Assembly (NCBI GenBank): GCA_910585945.1
Contig: CAJUHZ010000012.1
Coordinates: 1-49,693 of the forward strand
Source: an uncultured Bilophila sp.
GTDB lineage: Bacteria > Desulfobacterota > Desulfovibrionia > Desulfovibrionales > Desulfovibrionaceae
Length of the DNA stretch: 49,693 nucleotides
Reading direction: 5' to 3'
A program made the position numbers and the translations under genes. The notes under the pieces are model-generated. The model saw only the letters and a program-made list of their open reading frames with translations, ran no database searches and had not been told where the DNA came from. Below, in pieces: positions 1 through 7,421 of this stretch; positions within the stretch are counted from its first letter, which is position 1; every line of letters begins with the position of its first letter.

Positions 1-233
1 GCCGTCTGGATCATGGAAATGGCGTCGTTGGCGTTGCGGATGCCCTGATTGAGCGTGGACACGTCCGCCCGCATCAGTTCGCGGATCGCCAGACCGGCCG
101 CATCGTCAGCCGCGGAATTGATCCGCAGACCGGAAGACAAGCGCTGCACGGACTTTGAAAGCCGGTTGTAGTGCGATCCCAGCGTGCGGGCCGCGTTCCC
201 GGCCATGAGATTGGTATGGATCGAGATCGCCAT
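1..233 (-). CDS. Flagellin, 3' end cut off by window edge
   Basis: This is the N-terminal 77 codons or so of a flagellin, the subunit of the flagellar filament. The reading starts MAISIHTNLMAGNAARTLG and continues with the conserved D0 segment (RLSSGLRINSAADDAAGLAI, then QGIRNANDAISMIQ). It is nearly identical to the start of the second flagellin at 702-2255. The ATG at 233 follows a good ribosome-binding site (AAGGGGG, about 6 nt upstream). The rest of the gene lies left of the window, so length and C-terminus are unknown. A sigma-28-like promoter at 529-556 and a repeat-bearing leader ORF at 291-338 precede it. I am sure of the family. Confidence 0.95.
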   Translation of the reverse strand, partial: MAISIHTNLMAGNAARTLGSHYNRLSKSVQRLSSGLRINSAADDAAGLAIRELMRADVSTLNQGIRNANDAISMIQT

Positions 234-290
234 CACGCGCCCCCTTTCAGACTGCGACAGTCTGTCGGAAGACCGTGAAATGTCAGAACA

Positions 291-338
291 TCAAGCCAAG
301 AGAGAGAGAGAGAGAGAGAGAGAGACGGCGTCACGCAT
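291..338 (-). CDS. Leader mini-ORF (15 aa) carrying a CT dinucleotide repeat, upstream of flagellin
   Basis: This 15-codon frame reads MRDAVSLSLSLSLLA then TGA. Its ATG at 338 follows an excellent ribosome-binding site (AGGAG, 7 nt upstream). Its second half is encoded by a CT repeat. In the present repeat number it stops 57 nt before the flagellin ATG. If the tract gained one CT unit or lost two, the frame would stay open to a TGA whose last base is the A of the flagellin ATG (TGATG), so flagellin translation could become coupled to it. Whether the peptide is made is inference. The frame arithmetic is read directly from the sequence. Confidence 0.5.
   Translation of the reverse strand: MRDAVSLSLSLSLLA
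299..325. repeat. (AG)13 dinucleotide microsatellite in the flagellin leader
   Basis: Thirteen perfect AG units plus one A lie in the untranslated leader of the edge flagellin, 65 bp before its start codon. On the coding strand this is a CT tract. Perfect dinucleotide tracts of this length are rare in bacterial genomes and are typical slipped-strand phase-variation sites. I noticed no other dinucleotide tract like it in the window. Confidence 0.95.
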
Positions 339-528
339 GATGGTTCTCCTCAGCCGGTTCTGCCGCTTGTGCAAGGAATTTTTCTGAACTTGTTTCACAA
401 AACTTGTCCGATTCCCGTCTGACGGGAGATTGATGAAGGTATTCTTCATAGTTGGAAAACAACACTTTGGCAAGGGCAGATACAAAATTCAGGCAATTTT
501 GCCGCTGTCTTTTGCGAACCTGTCTCGC

Positions 529-556
529 ATATCGGCAGAAACCCGTTTTTACTTGA
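529..556 (-). promoter_or_regulatory. Sigma-28 (FliA) type promoter for the edge flagellin
   Basis: On the minus strand the sequence reads TCAAG, 15 nt, GCCGATAT. This matches the TCAAG-N15-GCCGATA form of the flagellar sigma-28 promoter. Transcription would start near 520, giving a leader of almost 290 nt before the flagellin ATG. That long leader holds the mini-ORF and the CT repeat. The rest of the 234-701 gap shows only a short hairpin at 610-630. Confidence 0.7.
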
Positions 557-609
557 GAGCAATTTCGTTTGAAACTGCTGGTTTCGATCATTTCGCGGCC
601 GTCATTCCA

Positions 610-630
610 CGGCAAAAGCGAGATTTGCCG
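610..630 (-). terminator. Possible weak terminator after the second flagellin
   Basis: A perfect 7-bp stem (CGGCAAA/TTTGCCG) with a 7-nt loop lies 70 bp beyond the stop of the flagellin at 702-2255, between the two flagellin genes. No T-run follows on the minus strand, so it is at best a weak or processed terminator. Confidence 0.3.
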
Positions 631-701
631 CTCGTGCGGCCAGCGCCGCGCGCGACGCCTTTCGGCACTGCGAAAGCATCGTCTGAAGCGGGCGGACAGA
701 C

Positions 702-2255
702 TCAGCCCCCCAGCAGGCCGGCCAGCATCCGCGGCAGGGAATTCGCCTGCGAGAGCATGGCCGTAGCCGACTGGGTGAGAATCTGATTACGGACAAGGGC
801 CGTCATTTCCGTGGCCACGTCCGTGTCGGAAATGCGCGATTCCGAGGCTTGCAGGTTTTCGGCCTGAATGGAGAGATTCGTCACCGTGTTTTCAAGGCGA
901 TTCTGGAGCGCGCCAAGGTGAGCGCGGATGGAGTCTTTTTTGACAATGGCGTCATCAATTTTCCCCAATGCCTGCTGCGCCTTTTCCTGCGTTTCGACGC
1001 TCGGCCTGCCCATGTCCGTGTCCGTGAACCAGTTGACCTTGAAGGACGCGCTTGCCTGTCCCGGCAGCCAGAGAATCAGATCCTCCGTTACCTCATCAAT
1101 GGTCAGCGTTTCGTAATCCTCCCAGGTCTGGGCCATGCCGTCGTTGGGGACGGCGTCGTACCGGTCGGCGTCGCCGGTATAGCCGATGGTCATGCCGTTA
1201 TATGTGCTCTTGTTGAGCGTCGTGCCGTCGTAATTGGCAGGCCCGCTGTTGAGCCGGGAACCGTCATAGTCGTTTTTTGCAAAGCCAAGGCGATCGAGTA
1301 TCTTCTGATCATCAAAGACATCGCCCGTTCCCCACGGATTGTAGACATTATCATCCCGCGGCGTTCCGGCAAGATGAACGCCGGAAGTGGTGAAGAGCTG
1401 GATATCATTGTCCCCTTGCAGTCCCAGCCCGGGCATCCCTTGGATATTGATGATGAAATTTTTTGTCCCCTTGGGAATGACAAACATGAAGTTGTCTTCA
1501 ACGGCCTTGTCCGGATCATAGGGATCATAGTCATGGGGCAGGCCCACACACCAGACGCCGGGCGAGGAAACCACCTGCTGCAGCGTGAGGAGGGGCTGTC
1601 CCTCAGGCCCCATGAAAACGTTTTTTTCATTGCCGGGAGCATGGTTGTCATTCGTCGTCATATTGACGTCCATGCCGGCGTCGCCCGCAACGCCCGCGAA
1701 CAGCGCGCCCACGGTGGCGCTGGCGCATTCTATGTAGTAATAATCCTCCGCGGAGTCATTGCCGGCGCCGAAATGCACCTTGACGGCCCCGGAGGAAACC
1801 GGACCACTGCCGTCATGCGCGCCGCTCAGGGAGCCGTCCAGCAACTTGATCCCGTTGAAGTCCGTGGCGTTGGCAATGCGGTCTATCTCGTCGGCCATGG
1901 CCTGAAATTCGCTGTTGATGATCAGACGCTGGGTGGAATTGTACGTTCCGGTCGCGGCCTGTTCGGCCAGTTCCTTCATGCGGATGAGCTTTTCGTCGAT
2001 GACGGCCAGCGCGCCGTCCGCCGTCTGGATCAGAGATATGGCATCGTTGGCGTTACGGATGCCCTGATTGAGGCTGGCCACGTCCGCCCGCATCAGTTCG
2101 CGGATCGCCAGCCCGGCCGCATCGTCCGCCGCGGAATTCACACGCAATCCGGAAGACAACCTCTGTACGGATGTGGAGAGCCGGTCATAATGCGCCCCCA
2201 GCGTGCGGGCCGTGTTCCCGGCCATAAGATTTGTGCGGATGGAAATCGACGTCAA
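702..2255 (-). CDS. Flagellin (517 aa)
   Basis: This is a complete flagellin. The conserved N-terminal D0/D1 helices cover about residues 1-140 (RLSSGLRVNSAADDAAGLAI, then QGIRNANDAI). The conserved C-terminal helical region runs from about 430 to the end (ETQEKAQQALGKIDDAI, RAHLGALQNRLENT, LTQSATAMLSQAN). Between them lies a large variable insert of about 250 residues, presumably surface-exposed D2/D3 domains, which makes it longer than minimal flagellins. The start is TTG at 2255, preceded by GGGGAGG. The next-door flagellin uses ATG with the same following residues (SIRTNLMAGN here, SIHTNLMAGN there). A sigma-28 promoter at 2322-2348 drives it. Confidence 0.95.
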   Translation of the reverse strand: MTSISIRTNLMAGNTARTLGAHYDRLSTSVQRLSSGLRVNSAADDAAGLAIRELMRADVASLNQGIRNANDAISLIQTADGALAVIDEKLIRMKELAEQAATGTYNSTQRLIINSEFQAMADEIDRIANATDFNGIKLLDGSLSGAHDGSGPVSSGAVKVHFGAGNDSAEDYYYIECASATVGALFAGVAGDAGMDVNMTTNDNHAPGNEKNVFMGPEGQPLLTLQQVVSSPGVWCVGLPHDYDPYDPDKAVEDNFMFVIPKGTKNFIINIQGMPGLGLQGDNDIQLFTTSGVHLAGTPRDDNVYNPWGTGDVFDDQKILDRLGFAKNDYDGSRLNSGPANYDGTTLNKSTYNGMTIGYTGDADRYDAVPNDGMAQTWEDYETLTIDEVTEDLILWLPGQASASFKVNWFTDTDMGRPSVETQEKAQQALGKIDDAIVKKDSIRAHLGALQNRLENTVTNLSIQAENLQASESRISDTDVATEMTALVRNQILTQSATAMLSQANSLPRMLAGLLGG

Positions 2256-2321
2256 GCGCCCTCCCCAAAATAAGATCTGCCCCTGAAAAGCCCGTGAAAT
2301 CGGGCGAACCGCCTGTTCTCC

Positions 2322-2348
2322 CTATCGGCATCATCGCGCTGTTCTTTA
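2322..2348 (-). promoter_or_regulatory. Sigma-28 (FliA) promoter of the complete flagellin
   Basis: The minus strand reads TAAAGAAC, exactly 11 nt, GCCGATAG. This is an almost perfect match to the flagellar sigma-28 consensus TAAAGTTT-N11-GCCGATAA. It lies about 67 bp before the TTG start at 2255. It implies that this flagellin belongs to the late, FliA-dependent flagellar class. Confidence 0.85.
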
Positions 2349-2421
2349 GAGCATTTTGCGATTGAAAATATACGTTTGTCATCTTTGCGGGACAGTCTTC
2401 CTCCTAAACTCATATCCGGCG

Positions 2422-2439
2422 ATCCAGATGTATCTGGAT
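2422..2439. promoter_or_regulatory. 18-bp perfect palindrome upstream of flagellin promoter
   Basis: The sequence ATCCAGATGTATCTGGAT consists of two perfect 8-bp arms around a 2-bp centre. It lies about 75 bp upstream of the flagellin -35 box and just before the hairpin element at 2448-2598. It could be a dimeric-repressor operator or simply part of the neighbouring repeat insertion. No similar site was seen elsewhere in the window. Confidence 0.35.
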
Positions 2440-2447
2440 TAACTATG

Positions 2448-2598
2448 TGGAAGTCATTTCATAATTCCCATGAGATGACTTCCAACGCCGGACGGCAGTC
2501 TGGAGCGGCGCGAAAAGCGCCGTGAATGAGCCAAAAACCACGTTTTTTGGCGAATGATCTTCATAATTCAGTCTCAAGGCTGAGTTATGAAATGAGTT
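2448..2598 (+). repeat. Multi-hairpin dispersed element, copy A
   Basis: This 148-bp core (2451-2598) is bounded by 17-bp imperfect terminal inverted repeats of the form AAsTCATTTCATrAyTC. Inside are successive hairpins at 2448-2484, 2506-2522 (CGGCGC/GCGCCG), 2530-2551 (GCCAAAAA/TTTTTGGC) and 2562-2589. Positions 2505-2564 are identical, base for base, to 24621-24680. It has no coding capacity. The architecture resembles a MITE or a large REP/BIME element. It lies between the flagellin promoter and the 3' end of the DUF2442 gene. Confidence 0.85.
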
Positions 2599-2612
2599 TT
2601 GGATAAATTTTC

Positions 2613-2861
2613 TTATAGCAATAATTGTCCTCTCTCCCACAATTCATTGCAGGATATGTCAAGTTCATCATTCCAGCTTACGCCGTATCCTCCCACATCG
2701 ACACGAACTTGCTTGAATACAGCAGGCACAAGCAATACTTTAAATGAAGAAGATTGCTTCATCAATGGCTTTACATCGTAACACTTACTTGTATTATCAA
2801 CAAAATGTACAATGATTCTCATATCTTCAACAGGATTTACACTTGTAATACGATGAAACAT
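2613..2861 (-). CDS. DUF2442 family small protein (82 aa)
   Basis: This small protein begins MFHRITSVNPVEDMRIIVHF and ends with the CNELWERGQLL segment typical of DUF2442 proteins. Those proteins commonly follow a DUF4160 gene, as here, where the gap is only 11 bp. The pair is often regarded as toxin-antitoxin-like, but I do not know of a firm activity for either half. I chose the internal ATG at 2861 because an upstream extension would run through the DUF4160 gene. The region is visibly more AT-rich than its neighbours, which suggests acquisition. Confidence 0.75.
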   Translation of the reverse strand: MFHRITSVNPVEDMRIIVHFVDNTSKCYDVKPLMKQSSSFKVLLVPAVFKQVRVDVGGYGVSWNDELDISCNELWERGQLLL

Positions 2862-2872
2862 ACCAAACCTTC

Positions 2873-3127
2873 CTAGAGCAACGGAGGCAGTTGCTGAAAA
2901 TCCTGACTTTCCCACATATGCTGCAAAGCCTTCTGATGGAGCATTGCCCACTCCTGCACCAAATTAAGTGCTTTTGCTGGCAGATCTCCCTCAAGCATCT
3001 GAAAAGTTTTCAAATCAATCACGCCAACATATTCCCCATAAATTGCGTGAAAATGCGGTGGATTATGCTCTCCAGACAGAAAATACATTTTGATAATAAT
3101 ACCGTAAAATCGGGCAATGACTGGCAT
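2873..3127 (-). CDS. DUF4160 family small protein (84 aa)
   Basis: The start MPVIARFYGIIIKMYF followed by EHNPPHFHAIYGEY is the diagnostic DUF4160 pattern (a pro-his rich HNPPHFH motif followed by an acidic segment). Proteins of this family usually sit directly upstream of a DUF2442 gene, as here, and are often called as toxin-antitoxin-like pairs. No catalytic role can be read from the sequence. The gene is AT-richer than flanking DNA, consistent with lateral gain together with its partner. Confidence 0.8.
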   Translation of the reverse strand: MPVIARFYGIIIKMYFLSGEHNPPHFHAIYGEYVGVIDLKTFQMLEGDLPAKALNLVQEWAMLHQKALQHMWESQDFQQLPPLL

Positions 3128-3331
3128 AGCGACTCCTCGTTCATAGGGTAGCAGATCTGACTTAGCTTGCCAACAAGCGGCTTCCAGTTACACCGCTGAA
3201 TTATCATTTTCAATCGCGGCGTTCCTTCGCTTCCCCGCGGAGCGGGACAGGAGCGGCAAAGCGCGGCTTGCCCGCTCTGTCGCGGGCGGATGCACGTTGC
3301 ACTTGCGCGTCCTGTGCGGTATTTGCTCCTC

Positions 3332-5170
3332 ATGATCCCTCCCGCTCTGTCCGAATCGGAAACCGTGCTTGCCCTGGCCAGCGTACCCGAGCATTCTCTC
3401 CCCTTCATGGAAGCCATGTCCGGCGGAAAGGCCCGTGTGGAGAACGGCTACCTCTTTTTCACGGGGGAAGACTGGCTCATGGCCGTGGCCTATCCCCTGA
3501 CGGGCGAGTACGACGATGGCGCCTTTGAAGCGGCACTCCGCGCCGCCCTGCGCCGTGTTCCGGCCCGGCAGGGCGGGCGCGCCGTGGACTGCTGGGCGGT
3601 CGGTCCCCGGCTGCCGGAACGCCTGCGGCCGCACCTGACGGATGAGGATCAGTTTTACACCCTCCCGGCAAACGCCTCTCCCCCTGCCCGGCTGAAACGC
3701 CCGCTGGAGCGCGCGGCCGCCGCTCTCCGCGTGGAGGAAGGCCGCGCGTTCACCCCGGCCCATCGCCGGCTGTGGGCGGAATTCATGGCCCGCACGCCGC
3801 TCAAGCCTGCTGTGCGCGGCCTGTACGCCAGCACGGAGGCCGCGTTGCGCGGCATCGCCGGCGACACATCCGAAGCGCCAACAGCGCCCGGCACGCCCGA
3901 TCTCCGCCTGCTCAACGCCTGGGACGCCGAAGGCAACCTGGCCGCCTGTCTTCTGCTGGATTACAGCCCCGCCGCCTTCAGCGCCTACATCATCGGCGCG
4001 CATTCGCGCGAACATCCCACGCCGTACGCCTCGGATCTGCTGTTCGCGCACATGCTGGCCGGCGCGCGGGCGGCGGGAAAGGCGTATGTGCACCTCGGCC
4101 TCGGGGTCAACGCCGGCATCCGGCGCTTCAAGACCAAATGGGGAGCCGTTCCCGCCCTGCCCTATCGCATGGCCGCCTGGACGGAAGCTGCCTCCGCCGG
4201 CCGCGAAACGGCAGACGCCTTTTTCCGCCTGCTCCTGGAAGCGCCGCCGGATCTGTCCAAGCGCAAGCTTCTGGCCGCCCTGCCGGAACAACGCCCCTTC
4301 GCCATGCTGTGGGAGGTGGAAAAAAACGGCCGGTGTTCGTGGATAGGCGGGAGCGCGCACTTTTTCTGCTATTCCTTTGAACACAGCCTGCGCCGCCTCT
4401 TCGAGCGGGTGGACACCGTGCTCTTTGAAGGCGCGCTTGATGCGGACACCCTCAACGAGGTGGACCGCGTCGGCAGGAATCTCACCCCCTGTACGGGCTT
4501 CGATCCGGCATCCGGACCGGCCTTCGGGCCGGGAACCAGCCTGGACAGCCTGTTGCGGGAAGAAGAAATCCGCCGCCTTGAGCGCGCGGTGCGCGGCCCG
4601 CAGGGGCGGCTGGCGCGGCTGCTCAACTGCGCTCACCCCAACCCGGCCGATGTGCGCTTCTTTTTGCGGGAGACGCGGCACTGGTGCGCGCTGTTCTCGC
4701 TGTGGACGGCGTTTCTCGAGCGGCAGGGCTGGCGCGAATCCGTGGATCTGGAGGCATGGCGCATCGCGCACGACATGGGGCGCACTGTGCTCGGCATGGA
4801 AAGCCTGGAGGAACAGATCGCCTCGCTGGAGGCCGTGCCCGTGCCGCGCGTGCTGGCCTTTTTCCGGAACTGCGCCGACTGGAAAGCCACTATCCGGCGC
4901 AACGTGGCCGCCTACCTTGCCGGCGATCTGGAACGGATGATCGGAACCAGCGCGGAATTCCCCACCCGGACCGAACAGATCATAGACCACAGGGATCAGC
5001 GATTCCGCGAACGGATGCGTCCCTTTCTGGAAGAAGGCGGCTGCGCCGTGTTCGTGGGCGCGGCGCACCTGATCAACCTGCGCGGCATGTTGCGGGAGGA
5101 CGGCTTTACGGTGCGCCGTGTTCTGCCCACCTGGAAACACCGCCTGCGGGCCATGCTGGATCGCACATGA
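3332..5170 (+). CDS. Acyltransferase-like (GNAT/FemAB type) - TraB/GumN fusion protein (612 aa)
   Basis: Two modules are visible. Residues about 100-290 look like a GNAT/FemAB-type acyltransferase fold, ending in the motif HLGLGVNAGIRRFKTKWGA at about 254-272. Residues about 325-610 match TraB/PrgY/GumN proteins: a GGSAHFFCYSF segment at 339-349 and a second GAAH motif near 575, both His-containing as expected for this putative metallo-domain. The next gene carries the same acyltransferase motif without the TraB part. The start is uncertain: 3332 has no strong ribosome-binding site, and an in-frame ATG lies at 3290. The product's substrate is unknown. Position in a three-gene plus-strand cluster suggests joint action with the radical SAM protein. 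Confidence 0.65.
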   Translation: MIPPALSESETVLALASVPEHSLPFMEAMSGGKARVENGYLFFTGEDWLMAVAYPLTGEYDDGAFEAALRAALRRVPARQGGRAVDCWAVGPRLPERLRPHLTDEDQFYTLPANASPPARLKRPLERAAAALRVEEGRAFTPAHRRLWAEFMARTPLKPAVRGLYASTEAALRGIAGDTSEAPTAPGTPDLRLLNAWDAEGNLAACLLLDYSPAAFSAYIIGAHSREHPTPYASDLLFAHMLAGARAAGKAYVHLGLGVNAGIRRFKTKWGAVPALPYRMAAWTEAASAGRETADAFFRLLLEAPPDLSKRKLLAALPEQRPFAMLWEVEKNGRCSWIGGSAHFFCYSFEHSLRRLFERVDTVLFEGALDADTLNEVDRVGRNLTPCTGFDPASGPAFGPGTSLDSLLREEEIRRLERAVRGPQGRLARLLNCAHPNPADVRFFLRETRHWCALFSLWTAFLERQGWRESVDLEAWRIAHDMGRTVLGMESLEEQIASLEAVPVPRVLAFFRNCADWKATIRRNVAAYLAGDLERMIGTSAEFPTRTEQIIDHRDQRFRERMRPFLEEGGCAVFVGAAHLINLRGMLREDGFTVRRVLPTWKHRLRAMLDRT

Positions 5171-5186
5171 CTCCGGAGCGCGCCTG

Positions 5187-6209
5187 ATGCCCGAAGCAAC
5201 GCTTTCTCCCCGTCTTGCCGCGTACACGGCGGCAGCCCCCACGCCGGAATACCTTGTCCCCTATGTCCTTGCGATGGGCGGCGGCACGCCCTGCCCCTGC
5301 GGCGAGGGAATAGGCTACCGGCGCGACGGGCGGCTGGTGCTGGCCGTCTGCCCGTCTGCTGGAACGCCGGGCGGAACCTCGGACGAAACAACCGGCGAAA
5401 CACATGGGGAAACCGAAAATCCCGCACGCCTCGCGGCCGTCGCCGCCAGCGTGAACGAAAGCGTGGAACGCGCCCTGACTCTCCCCGGCGTGGAGCGGAT
5501 CACCGTCCTCGCGCCCTGCCGCCCTGCCGCCGCGCCGCACGACGCCGTCTCAAGCACGGATCACTACTGGGGTCTGCCCCTGCCCGTGCGCCCGCCCGCC
5601 GGACGCGCCGGCCAGAAGTGGCGCAACACGCTGCTCCGCGCGCAACGGGATGTGACGCTGGAATCTTCCGATCCCGCCGCGCCGGGAACGGACGCTTCCC
5701 CTTTTCGGGAACACACGCGGAAAAACAATCGGGAGAACGAACGGATAACCGGCCCGAAAATCCATCTGGGAGCGGAACAGTGGACGCGGGAGCACGGAGA
5801 ACTTGTGGAAAGCTTTCTGCGTTCGCGCCCGCTCGGGCCGGGTTCGGCCACGCTGTTTCGCCGCATCGGCGCGTACCTGGAAGCTGTGCCGGACGCGCTG
5901 CTCTTTTCGGCCCGCTCCGCCTCCGGCCGGCTGGAGGGTCTGTGCGTGGGCGATTGTTCCGCCCTGTCCACCGCCTTTTACCTCTTCGCGTTCCGGCGGC
6001 CGGACAGCCCGCCGGGCACGGCGGATCTGCTCCTGTCCGCCCTGGCGGAAACGGCGACGGCGCGCGGCCACAGCCGGCTCAACCTCGGGCTGGGAATCAA
6101 TCCCGGCATCGCCTTTTTCAAGCGAAAATGGGGGGCGACGCCGATACTGCCCCATGTGGAAACAAGCTGGACGCCCGCGCGGGCTCCCTGGTGGCGCAAA
6201 TGGTTCTGA
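5187..6209 (+). CDS. Acyltransferase-like protein (GNAT/FemAB type, 340 aa)
   Basis: The C-terminal part carries LNLGLGINPGIAFFKRKWGA (residues about 298-317), closely matching the motif in the upstream fusion protein, so the two are probably paralogous. The N-terminal half is poorly conserved, with a CPC segment near residue 36 and a hydrophilic, low-complexity stretch around 165-185. The ATG at 5187 lies 16 bp after the upstream stop and follows CGGAG. The 3' end overlaps the radical SAM gene by 10 bp. Translational coupling is therefore likely. The acyl donor and acceptor cannot be told from the sequence. Confidence 0.55.
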   Translation: MPEATLSPRLAAYTAAAPTPEYLVPYVLAMGGGTPCPCGEGIGYRRDGRLVLAVCPSAGTPGGTSDETTGETHGETENPARLAAVAASVNESVERALTLPGVERITVLAPCRPAAAPHDAVSSTDHYWGLPLPVRPPAGRAGQKWRNTLLRAQRDVTLESSDPAAPGTDASPFREHTRKNNRENERITGPKIHLGAEQWTREHGELVESFLRSRPLGPGSATLFRRIGAYLEAVPDALLFSARSASGRLEGLCVGDCSALSTAFYLFAFRRPDSPPGTADLLLSALAETATARGHSRLNLGLGINPGIAFFKRKWGATPILPHVETSWTPARAPWWRKWF

Positions 6210-7327
6210 ACGACGCTCCCGCGCCGAACTCGGGGAACGAAAGCCGGCCCCTTCTCCCCGATTCGGCCCAAAATCCGCCCACAGACCCCCTTGCGAATCC
6301 GGCCCTGACCGGACCCGGCGTCTGGGAAAGCCTGCGCGAAGCCCTGCTCGGCCGGCCGCGCGCCCTGGCCTGCGTCCAGATCGGGGTCACCTCGCTCTGC
6401 CCGGGGCGCTGCGTCTACTGCCCGCACACCACACGGGCCGCCGCCTGGCCTGGCCGGCACATGCGGGCGGAAACCTTCGCCGCGCTCTGGCCGCTGCTGC
6501 GGCAGGCGGGGCGCGCCCATCTGCAAGGCTGGGGAGAACCCTTCCTGCACCCGCGCTTCATGGATTTCGCCCGGCTGGCCCTGCGCGCCGGCTGTCGGGT
6601 GTCCACCACGACCTGCGGCCTGCGCATGGACGACGATCTGGCGCGCCAGATCGTGGACAGCGGCATTGACGTGGTGGCGTTTTCCCTTGTCGGCACGGAC
6701 GAGGCTTCCAACGCGCCGCGCGCGGGCGTGCCGTTCGCGCGCGTGACGGAGGCCATACAGCACTTGCAGACCGTGCGCCGGGCGCGCAACGCCGTGCATC
6801 TGGAAGTGCACCTCGCCTACCTGCTGCTCCCGTCACAGCTTGACGCCGTGCGCCGACTGCCCGAACTCATGCGCGATCTCGGCGTGCATGCGGCCGTGAT
6901 CAGCACGCTGGACTACATTCCCGGCCCGGATCTGGCGGCGGAAGCGTTTCCCCCACCCGTCACGCCCGAAGCGCGGGAACAGATCGAGGCCGCGCGGAGC
7001 ATTCTGCGCGAAGTCGCGTCCCGGGCCGCACATTTCGGGGCGGACGTGCACTACGCCCTGCCTTCCACGCGCCCGCGCCCCGGCGGCTGCCGGGAAGAAG
7101 CCGCGCGCACCCTCTATGTGGGCGTCGACGGTGATCTTGCTCCCTGTGTGTATGCCTGCGTGCCCGGGACAACGGAACCGGAACGCCTCGTGTTCGGCTC
7201 CGTGGAACGCGAACAGCCGCTGGCCGTCTGGAACGGCCCGGCTTGGACGGGCTTTCGGGCGGCCCTTGCTTCCGACACGCCGCCCGTCCGCTGCCGAACC
7301 TGCCCCAAACGCCTTGAACAGGGCTAG
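6200..7327 (+). CDS. Radical SAM protein with C-terminal cysteine cluster (SPASM-like, 375 aa)
   Basis: The motif CPGRCVYC (Cys 67, 71, 74) is the CxxxCxxC signature that binds the 4Fe-4S cluster and S-adenosylmethionine. It is followed by the GWGEPFLHP segment, a glycine-rich stretch usual in this family. The C-terminus has further cysteines (GGCREE, APCVYACVPG, and VRCRTCPKR at 365-368) in the arrangement of a SPASM/twitch auxiliary cluster. Such enzymes modify peptides, proteins or other substrates by radical chemistry. The ATG at 6200 overlaps the preceding stop; a GTG three codons earlier is possible. The target is unknown; the acyltransferase-like neighbours are the obvious partners. 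Confidence 0.8.
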   Translation: MVLNDAPAPNSGNESRPLLPDSAQNPPTDPLANPALTGPGVWESLREALLGRPRALACVQIGVTSLCPGRCVYCPHTTRAAAWPGRHMRAETFAALWPLLRQAGRAHLQGWGEPFLHPRFMDFARLALRAGCRVSTTTCGLRMDDDLARQIVDSGIDVVAFSLVGTDEASNAPRAGVPFARVTEAIQHLQTVRRARNAVHLEVHLAYLLLPSQLDAVRRLPELMRDLGVHAAVISTLDYIPGPDLAAEAFPPPVTPEAREQIEAARSILREVASRAAHFGADVHYALPSTRPRPGGCREEAARTLYVGVDGDLAPCVYACVPGTTEPERLVFGSVEREQPLAVWNGPAWTGFRAALASDTPPVRCRTCPKRLEQG

Positions 7328-7421
7328 ACACAGCCTGCCCGGCGGCCGGCATTGTTGGGGGCGGCCGGCTGACGCGTTGCGCCAGACCGGCAAAGACCCG
7401 GGGTCAACCCCCAGGGGGATT

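Noticed and set aside
849..2273. Long open frame on the plus strand opposite the flagellin
   Set aside because: It is the shadow of the flagellin gene in a GC-rich genome; composition is unlike real proteins and there is no ribosome-binding site.
7328..7421. GC-rich inverted segments between the radical SAM and threonine synthase genes as a two-way terminator
   Set aside because: Stems are imperfect and no T-run follows on either strand.
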